From Rhodovulum imhoffii (GTDB lineage: Bacteria > Pseudomonadota > Alphaproteobacteria > Rhodobacterales > Rhodobacteraceae), in NCBI RefSeq assembly GCF_003046545.1, contig NZ_QAAA01000001.1:291269-355268 (forward strand): a stretch of 64,000 bases of DNA, in the 5' to 3' direction. Numbering within the stretch: the stretch's first letter is position 1; each line of letters starts with the position of its first letter. Below the pieces are notes generated by a model, which made no database searches, was not told the DNA's origin, and saw nothing but the letters and a program-made list of their open reading frames with translations. Positions 17,192 to 26,303 of the stretch are shown in pieces. A program made the translations under genes and the position numbers.

Positions 17192-17806
17192 TCAGTTGAG
17201 CCGCGTGGCCCGGCTGCGCTGGAAGGCCTCGTAGGCGGTCTTGCGCCGCGCGGCGATCTTCCGGACGCGCTTAACGATCTCGGCCTCGCCGAAATCGGTC
17301 GGAAGAAACGGCCCGCCATCCCAGTGCAGCATCTCCTTGTGTCGTGGATGCTGGCGGTTAGAGACCGCCTCAAGGAAGTCCATGAAGCCGGGCAGGCCGC
17401 CGACGTCTTCGGGCGGGCAGCGGCGCTCGCCGCCGAGGAACACCGGGTAATCGACACCGGGGGCGGCTGGCTCCACCGCCTCGATCACGACGCGGTGCCG
17501 CCAGTCGTCCCCGAAATCATACGTATAGAGCAGCTCCGTGACGCCACTGTTGACCAGGGTCGAGAGGCGCAAGCCCTTGGCCTGGTAGACCTTGTGGCCC
17601 CAGTGCGCATCGTCGGGATCGGGCTCGCCGTAGACCCGGTCGCCCAGGGCAAACTGATAGAGGTGACAGTCCTCCCAGGGCATGACTGCCTGGATGAGCT
17701 CGTGGAGCGCGCGCAGGTTGGTCGAGAGGCTGACCTCGACGCGGCGCCATATGCGCGGTTCGAGACCTTCGAGGTCGATGCGGATCCGGGCGATCTGGTC
17801 GGTCAT
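17192..17806 (-). CDS. PRiA4b ORF-3-like protein
   Basis: A 204-aa protein (start at the MTDQIARIRIDLEGLEP methionine) with the signature of the plasmid pRiA4b ORF-3 family: RRVEVSLSTNLRALHELIQ, DDWRHRVVIEAVEP and CPPEDVGGLPG. The family is widespread on plasmids and mobile elements; its role is unknown. Here it is inserted against the transcription of the structural operon between terminase and gpW, so it is probably an accessory cargo gene with its own promoter. Confidence 0.88.
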   Translation of the reverse strand: MTDQIARIRIDLEGLEPRIWRRVEVSLSTNLRALHELIQAVMPWEDCHLYQFALGDRVYGEPDPDDAHWGHKVYQAKGLRLSTLVNSGVTELLYTYDFGDDWRHRVVIEAVEPAAPGVDYPVFLGGERRCPPEDVGGLPGFMDFLEAVSNRQHPRHKEMLHWDGGPFLPTDFGEAEIVKRVRKIAARRKTAYEAFQRSRATRLN

Positions 17807-17855
17807 TGGTGCCTTTTGCCGAATGGGGCTGGCCTGACGATAGAAGGTGGACGGA

Positions 17856-18071
17856 ATGGCGACAATCACAGATCTCCGCAGCCGCCGTGAGGCGCTGTCC
17901 GCGCAGCGGTCGTCGGGCGTGGCGCGGGTCAGCTACGACGGCAAGACCGTGGACTATCGCAGCGTGGCCGAAATCGATCGCGCCCTCGAGGCGCTTGACC
18001 GCGAGATCGCCGCGGCCGAGGGACGGCAGATCGTCCGTCAGGTCCGCGTGACGACGGCGAAGGGGCTCTGA
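17856..18071 (+). CDS. Head-tail joining protein gpW
   Basis: A 71-aa protein (ITDLRSRREALSAQRSSG ... VSYDGKTVDYRSVAEIDRAL) matching the gpW family, which plugs the portal after DNA packaging. Start chosen at 17856 after GGACGGA. It lies directly upstream of the portal gene, as expected. Confidence 0.88.
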   Translation: MATITDLRSRREALSAQRSSGVARVSYDGKTVDYRSVAEIDRALEALDREIAAAEGRQIVRQVRVTTAKGL

Positions 18072-18075
18072 TCCC

Positions 18076-19596
18076 ATGGGTCTCTTCGACCGCTTTCGCC
18101 GTCGGTCCGCTGGCGGCCCCGCTGCCGTGCGCGCCCGTCTCGAAGGCGCCATGGCGAAGCGTCGGCTGCGGGGCTGGAACCCGCCCTTGGAGAACATCAA
18201 CGCGCTGGTCGCCTCGGGCGGTCCGCGTCTGCTGGCGCGGTCGCGCGAGCTGGTGGTCACGAACGGCTATGCCGCCAATGCCTGCGAGGCCTTCGCCGCG
18301 AACCTCGTCGGCGACGGGATCAAGCCCTCCTCGCTGATCGGTGACGCCGACCTCCGCGACCGAGTCCAGCGGCTCTGGCTCGCCTGGACCGACGAGGCCG
18401 ATGCGGATGGGCTGACCGACTTCTACGGCCTGCAGGCCATGGTCGCGCGGGAGATGTTCGTTGCCGGCGAATGCTTCGTCCGGCTGCGCCCGCGCCGGGC
18501 CGAGGACGGACTGCAGGTCCCGATCCAGCTGCAGCTTCTCCAGTCGGAAATGCTGCCCTTCGAGAAGACCGAGACCGCGGCCAATGGCAACCGCATCCGC
18601 TGCGGAATCGAGTTCGATGCGATCGGGCGACGCGTGGCCTATCACTTCCGCCGTCGCCATCCGGGCGACAGCACCGATCAGGGCGCGGTGATGCCGGAGA
18701 CGGTGCGCGTGCCGGCGGGGGATGTGCTGCACATCTACCGCCCGATTGACGCGGGCCAGATCCGGGGCCTGCCGCATATCGCGCCCGCGATGGTGCGGCT
18801 GTTCCTGCTCGACCAGTACGACGACGCTGAACTCGACCGGAAGAAGACCGCGGCGATGTTCGCGGGCTTCATCACCAAGACGGCGCCGGAAGAGCCCATG
18901 ATGGGCGAGGCGGAGGCGGATCTCGACGGGGCTGCCATCGCGAGCCTCGAGCCCGGCACGATGCAGGTGCTGCTGCCAGGCGAAGACGTGAAGTTCTCGT
19001 CTCCGGCCGATGTCGGCGGCGGCTACGAGGCCTTCCAGTACCGAACGCTGCTGGCGGTCGCGGCCTCTCTCGGGCTGCCCTATCACCTCGTGACCGGCGA
19101 CGTTCGGCAGGCCAACTACTCGAGCCTCCGCGCCGAGCTCGTCGAGTTCCGCCGTCGCATCGGCCAGCTGCAGCATGGTGTCATCGTCCACCAGCTCTGC
19201 CGCCCGGTCTGGCTGCGCTGGCTGGAGATGGCGGTACTGTCGGGCGCGGTCGACGCCGATCCGGCGGAGGTTCGGCCGGTGCAGTGGATCCCGCCACGTT
19301 GGGATTGGGTCGATCCGCTGAAGGACATCCAGGCGCAGGTGCTGGCGATGGAGGCCGGCATCACGTCGCGGCGCAAGGTGGTCGAGGCCACCGGTTACGA
19401 CATCGAGGAAGTCGACCGCGAGAACGCCGCGGACGCCGCGCGCGCGACGGCACTCGGCCTGCGCTACCGCACGAGCCCCGGCGAGACGCAAGGGGCAAGA
19501 GCGACACCGGCAACAAGGTCCGAGGCCGGTGAGGGCGCCGGCAACGACACGGATGACGGCGCGGCGGCGACCGATCCGACCACCGAACAGGAGTGA
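18076..19596 (+). CDS. Phage portal protein, lambda family
   Basis: A 506-aa protein forming the dodecameric DNA entry ring at one capsid vertex. The N-terminus (RGWNPPLENINALVASGG), SRELVVTNGYAANACEAF and the LPYHLVTGDVRQANYSSLR segment are typical of lambda gpB-type portals. The C-terminal 50 residues are disordered and acidic. It begins four bases after gpW and is followed at once by the head protease. Confidence 0.93.
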   Translation: MGLFDRFRRRSAGGPAAVRARLEGAMAKRRLRGWNPPLENINALVASGGPRLLARSRELVVTNGYAANACEAFAANLVGDGIKPSSLIGDADLRDRVQRLWLAWTDEADADGLTDFYGLQAMVAREMFVAGECFVRLRPRRAEDGLQVPIQLQLLQSEMLPFEKTETAANGNRIRCGIEFDAIGRRVAYHFRRRHPGDSTDQGAVMPETVRVPAGDVLHIYRPIDAGQIRGLPHIAPAMVRLFLLDQYDDAELDRKKTAAMFAGFITKTAPEEPMMGEAEADLDGAAIASLEPGTMQVLLPGEDVKFSSPADVGGGYEAFQYRTLLAVAASLGLPYHLVTGDVRQANYSSLRAELVEFRRRIGQLQHGVIVHQLCRPVWLRWLEMAVLSGAVDADPAEVRPVQWIPPRWDWVDPLKDIQAQVLAMEAGITSRRKVVEATGYDIEEVDRENAADAARATALGLRYRTSPGETQGARATPATRSEAGEGAGNDTDDGAAATDPTTEQE

Positions 19597-19600
19597 CGAC

Positions 19601-20617
19601 ATGGCAAGCTGGTATGCGATCCGCGCCCGGGGGACCGGTGCGGAAGTGGCGATCTATGACGAGATCGGCGCCTACGGGGTCTCGGCGAAGGGCTTTCTGG
19701 CCGAACTGGGTGCGCTGCCCGAGGGCACGCCCGTCGATCTGCGGCTGAACAGCCCCGGCGGATCGGTCTTCGACGCGGTCGCGATCCACAACGCGCTGAA
19801 GCGCCACGAGGGCACGGTCACCGTCTGGATCGACGGCATCGCCGCCTCGGCCGCCTCCTACATCGCGATGGCGGGCGACGAGATCGTCATGCCCGAGAAC
19901 GCCTTCCTGATGATCCACGACCCCGCCGGCCTCGTGATGGGCACGGCTGAGGACATGCGCGCGATGGCCGAGGCGCTCGACAAGGTGAAAGGCAGCCTGG
20001 TCTCCGGCTACGCCGCGAAATCCGGCCGGACGCCGGAGGAGGTCTCCGCGCTCATGGCCGCCGAGACATGGTTCGACGCTGGCGATGCCGTGGCGCAGGG
20101 CTTTGCCGACCGCCTGATCGAGCCCGTCCGGATCGCTGCGCGCTTTGACATCGGGCGCTTCCGCAATGCGCCGCCGGTGTTGGTGGAGCAGGTCGAAGCC
20201 GAACCGGAGCCCGGCGACGATGCTGACGGCACAAACACCGAGGCCACCGACGACGTCGCCGACGGCGATGAGGTCGAGGACGACGAGGACGACGAGGTCG
20301 CCGCTCCCGACACCCCGGAGCCGTCCGCCCAAACCCCGCCGCCGAGCGTCGCACCGCCGGATCCCGCCGCGATCCGCGCGGAAGTCATCGAGCATGCTCG
20401 GGCCGTCATCGATCTCTGTCGTCTTGCCGGCCAGCCGCAGATGGCCGGCCGCTTCCTCGAGCAGGATGCCAGTCTCGACGATGTGCGCGCCGCGCTCCTC
20501 GCCGCCAAGGCAGAAGCCGAGCCCGAGATCGCGCCCCATCACCCGCAGCCCGGCCGCTCCTCGGCCGCGCGCCCCTGGGGCGAGATCGTCGCCCGCACCT
20601 TCAAGCTGAAAGGATGA
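19601..20617 (+). CDS. ClpP-like prohead protease (S49/ClpP fold)
   Basis: A 338-aa protein. Residues 1-185 have the ClpP fold: LRLNSPGGSVFDAVAI (oxyanion region), IAASAAS with catalytic Ser83, and MIHDP with His106. The remaining part is a long acidic linker followed by a helical segment that could act as an internal scaffold, as in lambda gpC. It is placed between the portal and the decoration and capsid genes, as in lambda-like heads. Confidence 0.92.
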   Translation: MASWYAIRARGTGAEVAIYDEIGAYGVSAKGFLAELGALPEGTPVDLRLNSPGGSVFDAVAIHNALKRHEGTVTVWIDGIAASAASYIAMAGDEIVMPENAFLMIHDPAGLVMGTAEDMRAMAEALDKVKGSLVSGYAAKSGRTPEEVSALMAAETWFDAGDAVAQGFADRLIEPVRIAARFDIGRFRNAPPVLVEQVEAEPEPGDDADGTNTEATDDVADGDEVEDDEDDEVAAPDTPEPSAQTPPPSVAPPDPAAIRAEVIEHARAVIDLCRLAGQPQMAGRFLEQDASLDDVRAALLAAKAEAEPEIAPHHPQPGRSSAARPWGEIVARTFKLKG

Positions 20618-20621
20618 CACC

Positions 20622-20987
20622 ATGACCACGCTGGTCGAAGGGAAACACCCCGGCGGCTTCCTCGTCTGGGAAGCCTTCCGCGACTACACCCGCGAAACGA
20701 TCACCGTCGCGGCGGGCACGCTCGAACCCGGCACCGTGCTCGGCAAGATCACCGCGTCCGGAAAGTACGCCGCGCACGATCCGGCGGCGGTCGACGGCAC
20801 CGAGACCGCCGTCGCCGTGCTCTGGGGCAAGGCGGATGCGTCCGGTGGCGATGCGCCGGCCGTAGCCGTGGTCCGCGGTCCCGCCATCGTAAACCGCCAC
20901 GATCTCGTCTTCGCCGGCACGCCCAGCGAGGGCGAGATCGCGGCCGCCCACACGGCGCTTCTCGCCGCGGGCATCCTCGTCCGCTGA
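20622..20987 (+). CDS. Head decoration protein, lambda D type
   Basis: A 121-aa protein with a beta-rich fold (TRETITVAAGTLEPGTVLGK, VAVVRGPAIVNRHDLVF) typical of the lambda gpD family that stabilises expanded capsids. It lies between the protease and the major capsid gene, the usual position. Confidence 0.9.
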   Translation: MTTLVEGKHPGGFLVWEAFRDYTRETITVAAGTLEPGTVLGKITASGKYAAHDPAAVDGTETAVAVLWGKADASGGDAPAVAVVRGPAIVNRHDLVFAGTPSEGEIAAAHTALLAAGILVR

Positions 20988-21012
20988 TCCAATCCCGACA
21001 GGAGGCATCCTC

Positions 21013-22026
21013 ATGGCCACCATGGACATCTTCGAAGGCGATGCCTTCACCATCGTCGAACTTACTCGTGCGCTCGAGAACATCCCCTACAAGCCGGCAC
21101 TGCTCTCGGGCTCGGCCCTCTTCAGCCCGCGCGGTGTCCGGTCCCGCACGGTCGTGATCGAGAGCCGCGACGGCACACTGTCGTTGATTCCGTTCTCCGA
21201 GCGTGGTTCGGCCTACGAGCAGCAGGTGCCCGACCGGCGCGAGATGCGTGCCTTCGTCTGCCGTCAGTTCAAGAAGCAGGACGTACTCTGGGCCTCGGAG
21301 ATCCAGTCCGTTCGCGACTTCGGCTCGGAAAGCGCCACCCAGCAGGTGCAGACCGAGGTGGCGTACCGCCTGCGCAAGCTCCGCCAGGACGCCGAGACGA
21401 CCTTCGAATACCACCTCCTGAACGGCATCCAGGGGCTGGTGAAGGACCCGAAGGACCACGCCACGGTCGTGAACTACTTCACCGAGTTCGGCATCTCGCC
21501 GGCGGCCGAGATCGACTTCGACCTCGACAATGCGAGCCCGGCCTCCGGCGCGCTGCGCAAGCGCTGCCAGACGCTCATCGAGAGCGTCGAGGACTCGATG
21601 GGCGGGCTCTCGGCCGGCGCCGTGCAGGTCCGCGCGGAATGCGGCTCGGCCTTCTTCGCCGATCTCGTCGCCCACAAGGAAGTGCGCGAGACCTACCTCA
21701 ACACCGCCGCCGCAGCCGACCTGCGCGGCCGCGTCGCCGACGAGGTCAGCTTCGGCGGCATCACCTTCCGCCGTTATCGGGGCGGGGTGGGTTTCACCGT
21801 GCCGACCGACAAGGCCTTCTTCTATCCCGAAGGCATCGAGGGGCTCTTCGAGATCTACTACGCCCCCGCCGACACCTTCGAGACGGTGAACACCCTCGGC
21901 CAGCCGCTCTATGCCCGCACGATCCCCGACCGGGATCGCGACGAGTGGGTGCGGCTCGAGATCGAGAGCAACCCGCTCCCGATCTGCACCCGGCCGCAGG
22001 TGCTGCGATCGGCGCGGCGGACCTGA
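21013..22026 (+). CDS. Major capsid protein, lambda E family
   Basis: A 337-aa HK97-fold capsid subunit recognised from the family pattern: LTRALENIPYKPALLSG near the start, TVVIESRDGTLSLIPFSERG, then REMRAFVCRQFKKQDVLWA, and near the end FYPEGIEGLFEIYYAPAD. GACAGGAGG precedes the start. Its stop overlaps the next start. Confidence 0.93.
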   Translation: MATMDIFEGDAFTIVELTRALENIPYKPALLSGSALFSPRGVRSRTVVIESRDGTLSLIPFSERGSAYEQQVPDRREMRAFVCRQFKKQDVLWASEIQSVRDFGSESATQQVQTEVAYRLRKLRQDAETTFEYHLLNGIQGLVKDPKDHATVVNYFTEFGISPAAEIDFDLDNASPASGALRKRCQTLIESVEDSMGGLSAGAVQVRAECGSAFFADLVAHKEVRETYLNTAAAADLRGRVADEVSFGGITFRRYRGGVGFTVPTDKAFFYPEGIEGLFEIYYAPADTFETVNTLGQPLYARTIPDRDRDEWVRLEIESNPLPICTRPQVLRSARRT

Positions 22027-22337
22027 TGACCGCCTTCGCTGCCGTCCTCGACGCGCTCTTCGCGGACGCGCATCTTGCGCGGGACGTGGTCTACACCGCC
22101 GAGGGCGGCGCGCCGTCGCTGGTCCGCGCGATCCTGCGGCGGCCCGACGACGTCACCGGCTTCGGCGAGGCGCGCATCTGGTCGGAAACCTCCCGGCTGG
22201 ACCTGCGCCTCGCCGAGGTTACAAACCCACGCCCCGGCGACCGGATCGAGATCGACGGAGAGCCCTTCCTCATCCAGGGCGAGCCCGTCCGCGACCGCGA
22301 ACGGCTCGTCTGGACCGTGGATCTGCGACCGGCCTGA
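22026..22337 (+). CDS. Head-tail attachment protein (FII-like)
   Basis: A 103-aa beta-rich protein started at the ATG overlapping the capsid stop. Position and size match the gpFII-type connector proteins that join head and tail. The segment GDRIEIDGEPFLIQGEPVRD is typical of this group. Assignment depends partly on gene order. Confidence 0.75.
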   Translation: MTAFAAVLDALFADAHLARDVVYTAEGGAPSLVRAILRRPDDVTGFGEARIWSETSRLDLRLAEVTNPRPGDRIEIDGEPFLIQGEPVRDRERLVWTVDLRPA

Positions 22338-22342
22338 CAGCG

Positions 22343-22963
22343 ATGAAGCTGAAACTCGACATCATGCCGGACCTCGTCGCTGCCATGGCGGCAGAGGTGA
22401 AGGCCGGCGAGAAGGCCGTCACGGCAGCCATGCGCGAAGCCGGGACCGGGCTCAAGACCGTCTGGCGTGGCCAGATCACCGGGGCGGGGCTCGGCCGACG
22501 GCTGGCGAACTCGATCCGGAGCCAGACATACCCGAAGTCCGGCGAGAGCCTTAACGCCGCGGCGCTGGTCTGGTCCAAGGCCCCGGTCATCGTCGGCGCC
22601 CACGACACCGGGCCTCTCATCCGCTCGAAGGACGGGTTCTGGCTGGCGATCCCGACCGAGGCCGCCGGCCGGGGCCTGCGCGGCGGCAAGATCACTCCCG
22701 GCGAATGGGAGCGCCGACGCGGCCTGCGGCTGCGCTTCATCTACCGCCGCACCGGCCCGAGCCTTCTGGTGGCGGAAGGGCGGCTGAACAGCCGTGGGCT
22801 CGGTGTCGCGTCGCGGTCGAAGACCGGCCGCGGACGCACGACGGTGCCGATCTTCCTCTTGGTCCCACAGGTCAAGCTGCCGAAGCGGCTCGACCTCGAC
22901 CGTGACGCCGAGCGGGCGCTCGACAGCGTGCCGGGACTGATCGTGTTGAACTGGGTGGAGTAG
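22343..22963 (+). CDS. DUF6441 phage head-tail/tail protein
   Basis: A 206-aa basic protein (MKLKLDIMPDLVAAMAAEVK; RQ-rich middle with RRGLRLRFIYRRTGPSLLVA) of the DUF6441 type found just before tail terminators in alphaproteobacterial phages. It may act in minor tail or neck assembly, like lambda gpZ. A decayed copy of part of this gene is at about 48470-48628. The adjoining minus-strand cassette separates it from the next tail gene. Confidence 0.8.
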   Translation: MKLKLDIMPDLVAAMAAEVKAGEKAVTAAMREAGTGLKTVWRGQITGAGLGRRLANSIRSQTYPKSGESLNAAALVWSKAPVIVGAHDTGPLIRSKDGFWLAIPTEAAGRGLRGGKITPGEWERRRGLRLRFIYRRTGPSLLVAEGRLNSRGLGVASRSKTGRGRTTVPIFLLVPQVKLPKRLDLDRDAERALDSVPGLIVLNWVE

Positions 22964-23044
22964 CGGCTCTGATGTGCTTGGGCCTTCGAATTCTGCAAGT
23001 TCGCTGCACTGTTATTCCGAGGTACCCTGCATCTGCCTTGGGCT

Positions 23045-23461
23045 TCAAAGGATCGAGCATTCAAAATCGGAGGAAGCAACCGCGCGGCAGAGATATGTCC
23101 ATTCGCATCCGAAACAAGCAGACCGGATATCCTCGGCTGCGAACGAACGGCGCAGCGCCATTTTCAGCGGCATGCCTAAGTTGATCCTCGCTCCCGCCTC
23201 AACGCCAATTCCAAGGCATCTGGAAATGTCCTGCGCGGCATTCTCGTCGCGGAGGCTTATCCGAGCTTCATGGCAGTGTGAGGCTTGCTCATTGAGCCGA
23301 GGGGAGCAAATGTCGTCCGGTCCCGATACGATCTCGAATTCTTCGCCTGATGCAATTCGACGGACAATTGCGGACATGTTGGCCGTGAAATCCCGACCAT
23401 AGCCCTTCCCCACATAGGTCAGGATGCACAAGAGGTGGTGCGGGCGCAGCCGCACGGTCAT
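23045..23461 (-). CDS. DUF1284 domain protein
   Basis: A 138-aa protein begun at the ATG that overlaps the bioY stop. The N-terminus VRLRPHHLLCILTYVGKGY is the DUF1284 signature. Cysteine pairs (CFGCEWTYLC) near the end hint at metal or Fe-S binding. In many alphaproteobacteria it follows bioY in one operon, as here. Its biochemical role is unknown. Confidence 0.88.
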   Translation of the reverse strand: MTVRLRPHHLLCILTYVGKGYGRDFTANMSAIVRRIASGEEFEIVSGPDDICSPRLNEQASHCHEARISLRDENAAQDISRCLGIGVEAGARINLGMPLKMALRRSFAAEDIRSACFGCEWTYLCRAVASSDFECSIL

Positions 23462-24045
23462 TCCGAGATCGACCGCAGGCGCCGTGAAAGCAGCTTGAGG
23501 GAAACAGCGCCCAGCGCTGACTTCAGGACTGCGCCAGTGAGGAACGGAACCACGCCCGCCATGACTGCTTCTCTGCCGCCAATGAGAACTGCGAGCCAAG
23601 CCGCGCCGATCACGAGACAAATGATGTTGCTGATCAGCATGTTCACAAAGGCAAGGACGACCCGCTCACCGTTCCAGCCTTGTTCCGCCAGCCACCCCGC
23701 AGCCATGCCTGCAAGTGGAAATGCGAAAAGATAGCCAGCCGTCGGACCGATGAAATGATGTGCCCCGGCTGCGCCACCAGCAAGGACCGGCAGCCCCAAG
23801 GCGCCCTCGACTAGCCAGGTCGCGATGGTGATGCCGCCAAGGCGCCACCCGTAGACTGCGCCAACCAGCGCGACCGCAAATGTCTGCATCTTCATCGGTA
23901 CAGGGATCATCGGCACTTCGACGTAGGAAGACAGAGCGAGGAACAAGGTCCCAACGAGTACGGCCACCATCTTCGAGGTCGGAGACTGCCCGTCCAACAA
24001 CGACCGACGCTGCTTTCCTTGGGCACCGATTATCGAGTTCGACAT
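23458..24045 (-). CDS. bioY: BioY biotin transporter substrate-binding subunit
   Basis: A 195-aa integral membrane protein with six predicted helices and the BioY pattern (EVPMIPVPMKMQTFAVALVG; GAHHFIGPTAGYLFAF). BioY binds biotin in the membrane and works alone or with ECF ATPase and EcfT subunits; neither gene is nearby. It is not a phage protein: it sits against the tail operon and forms a nutrient-uptake unit with DUF1284. Confidence 0.93.
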   Translation of the reverse strand: MSNSIIGAQGKQRRSLLDGQSPTSKMVAVLVGTLFLALSSYVEVPMIPVPMKMQTFAVALVGAVYGWRLGGITIATWLVEGALGLPVLAGGAAGAHHFIGPTAGYLFAFPLAGMAAGWLAEQGWNGERVVLAFVNMLISNIICLVIGAAWLAVLIGGREAVMAGVVPFLTGAVLKSALGAVSLKLLSRRLRSISE

Positions 24046-24087
24046 GTCCTTTCTCCTTCGCCGATCTTTGAAATGCGTCCTCGCGGT

Positions 24088-24300
24088 TTACTGCACGGAA
24101 AGGTCCATGGCCGGGTCGTAAGTCCGACCGGCAACTTCCTTCGTGATGGCCTGAGCGCAGATCACGGCCTGCCGGGATGAGTCGAAGGTGACACTTGGCG
24201 AGCCATAAAGGCTCCACCCCAGGTGCAACGCTTCGGTGAGCCGATGGCAGAATGCAGCGTCGTCGACGCCGGTCAGTATGCGATAGACCAACATTTTCAA
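24088..24300 (-). CDS. DUF1737 domain protein
   Basis: A 70-aa protein with the DUF1737 pattern (VYRILTGVDDAAFCHRLTEA, LHLGWSLYGSPSVTFD, CAQAITKE). Function unknown. It shares strand with bioY, 42 bases upstream of it, and probably belongs to the same inserted cassette. The gap to 24484 shows lower GC and no further gene. Confidence 0.85.
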   Translation of the reverse strand: MKMLVYRILTGVDDAAFCHRLTEALHLGWSLYGSPSVTFDSSRQAVICAQAITKEVAGRTYDPAMDLSVQ

Positions 24301-24483
24301 TGGCTCCAGCAGTGGTGGTCTTCAGCATAGCGAGCGCGCCCGTTCTGGAAATTGAGACGTTCTCATGCTGTCGCCAGATTTTCTCCGTCGAGACTCAGCC
24401 CGTGACGACGGCTTCAACCCGTTGCAACAGAACAACAACAAGACTCAACGACGTTGGCCCCGTCGTGGAGCACAAGGTTCGTA

Positions 24484-24903
24484 ATGCCCAACCAACGCGA
24501 AACCATCCTCACCGCGCTGCACGCGCGGCTTTCGGCGCTGCCCGGCAACGCCCTGCGCGGTGAGGTGCTGCCCGAGCGTATCCCGACCGAGGGGCTGCTG
24601 ATCCTCCGGGACGGGGAGCCGGGGGAGCCGGAGGTCACGCTCTCGCCCCTGCGCTACCACTACCAGCACCGCGCCGAAATCGAGGCGGTCGTTCAGGGCG
24701 CCGCCCGTGACGCCGCCTTCGACACGCTGACCGCCAGCATCGGCGCGGCGCTCGCCGCCGACCGCACGTTGGGCGGCCTTTGCGACTGGGTGGAGGCGGA
24801 AGCGCCGCGGCCTGTCGATCTGCCGGTCGAGGGCGCGGCCAGCCTGAAGGCCGCCGTTATCCCGGTGGTGCTGCACTATTCCACAGCCGATCCGCTCGGC
24901 TGA
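24484..24903 (+). CDS. Tail terminator-like protein
   Basis: A 139-aa protein (MPNQRETILTALHARLSALPG, LRYHYQHRAEIEAVVQG) in the slot between head-tail joining and tail tube genes, where the tail terminator (lambda gpU-like) normally lies. The mixed alpha/beta pattern fits. Start at 24484; upstream codons come from the cassette junction. It no longer directly follows DUF6441 because of the bioY insertion. Confidence 0.7.
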   Translation: MPNQRETILTALHARLSALPGNALRGEVLPERIPTEGLLILRDGEPGEPEVTLSPLRYHYQHRAEIEAVVQGAARDAAFDTLTASIGAALAADRTLGGLCDWVEAEAPRPVDLPVEGAASLKAAVIPVVLHYSTADPLG

Positions 24904-24927
24904 TCCCGACAACCTGAGGAGAAAACC

Positions 24928-25866
24928 ATGGCACGAGCCCAGGGGGCGCGGGCGCAGATGGCGCTTGCGTTCGAGACTGTCTATGGCACGCCGCCCGTGG
25001 GCGGTTTCACGAAGATGCCGTTCGCCAGCACCACGCTCGGCGCCGAACAGCCGCTCTTGAACTCGGAGCTTCTCGGCTACGGCCGCGATCCGCTGGCGCC
25101 GATCAAGGACGCGGTGACGGCGGACGGCGATATCGTGGTGCCGCTCGATGCCGAAGCCTTTGGTTTCTGGCTGAAGGCGGCCTTCGGGGCGCCGACGACG
25201 ACGGGCACCGGCCCCTGGACGCATGAGTTCCAGTCGGGCGCCTGGACGCTGCCGAGCCTCTCCATCGAGACCGGCATGCCGGAGGTGCCGCGCTATGCGA
25301 TGTATTCCGGCTGCGTGCTCGACCAGATCACCTGGCAGATGCAGCGGTCCGGGCTTCTGACCGCCACGGCCCGTTTGGTGGCGCAGGGCGAGACGGTCGG
25401 CACGACCACCAGCGCCGGAACGCCCGCCGCACTGGAGCTGAAGCGCTTCGGGCATTTCAACGGGGCGATCACCCGCAATGGCACCGCCCTCGGCAACGTG
25501 GTCTCCGCCGAGATCACCTATGCCAACAACCTCGACCGGATCGAGACCATCCGCTCGGACGGCCGCATCGACGGTGCGGACCCGTCCATCGCGGCGCTGA
25601 CCGGTCGGATCGAGGTGCGGTTCGCCGACCAGACGCTGGTGACGCAGGCGATCAACGGCGAAGCCTGCGAGATGGAATTTGCCTACGTCCTGCCCTCGGG
25701 CGAGAGCTTCACCTTCACCGTGCACGCCGTCTATCTGCCGCGCCCCCGGATCGAGATTTCCGGACCGCAGGGGGTGCAAGCCACCTTCGACTGGCAGGCG
25801 GCGCGCGACAGCGTCGTCGGCCGGATGTGCACCGCCACCCTCGTGAACGATTTGGAGACGTATTGA
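24928..25866 (+). CDS. Major tail tube protein
   Basis: A 312-aa protein with a strong ribosome site (TGAGGAGA). The sequence ARAQGARAQMALAFETVYGT and alternating beta strands are typical of long-tailed phage tail tube subunits of alphaproteobacteria. It overlaps the tail chaperone gene start (TGATG). Confidence 0.87.
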   Translation: MARAQGARAQMALAFETVYGTPPVGGFTKMPFASTTLGAEQPLLNSELLGYGRDPLAPIKDAVTADGDIVVPLDAEAFGFWLKAAFGAPTTTGTGPWTHEFQSGAWTLPSLSIETGMPEVPRYAMYSGCVLDQITWQMQRSGLLTATARLVAQGETVGTTTSAGTPAALELKRFGHFNGAITRNGTALGNVVSAEITYANNLDRIETIRSDGRIDGADPSIAALTGRIEVRFADQTLVTQAINGEACEMEFAYVLPSGESFTFTVHAVYLPRPRIEISGPQGVQATFDWQAARDSVVGRMCTATLVNDLETY

Positions 25867-26303
25867 TGCTGACGCTCGACCTGACCAGCACCCCGCGCTG
25901 GCATGAGCTTGCCCCCGGCGTCCGGGTGCAGCTGCGCCCGCTGACCACCGCGCAGATGGTGGCGACCCGCAGCGATCCGGCTGTCGAGGCGGTGCCCGAG
26001 GAGGCCTCCGACGAGGAACGCGCGGTGGCCTTCGCCAAGGCGCTCGCTCGCAGGGCGGTGCTCGCCTGGGAGGGCATCGGGGACGCGGACGGCAATCCCA
26101 TCGATCCGAGCCCCGAGGCCATCGACGCGCTGCTCGACGTCTGGCCGATCTTCGAGGCCTTCCAACTGACCTACGTATCGAAAGGGCTGCTGCTGGAGCA
26201 GGAAAAAAACGCCTCCGCGCTCTCGCCGAATGGTCCTTCGGCGGGGGCGACCGATATTGCGACGCCTGCCAAACGACGTGCCCGGACTGCCCGGCGCGGC
26301 TAA
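25866..26303 (+). CDS. Tail assembly chaperone, short form (gpG-like)
   Basis: A 145-aa protein between tail tube and tape measure, the normal place of the tail assembly chaperone. An AAAAAAC slippery heptamer near codon 114 allows a -1 shift into a second open frame. The C-terminal 30 residues of the unshifted form (SALSPNGPSAGATDIATPAK) are low-information, as expected when the shifted form is the conserved one. It coats the tape measure during tail assembly. Confidence 0.8.
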   Translation: MLTLDLTSTPRWHELAPGVRVQLRPLTTAQMVATRSDPAVEAVPEEASDEERAVAFAKALARRAVLAWEGIGDADGNPIDPSPEAIDALLDVWPIFEAFQLTYVSKGLLLEQEKNASALSPNGPSAGATDIATPAKRRARTARRG

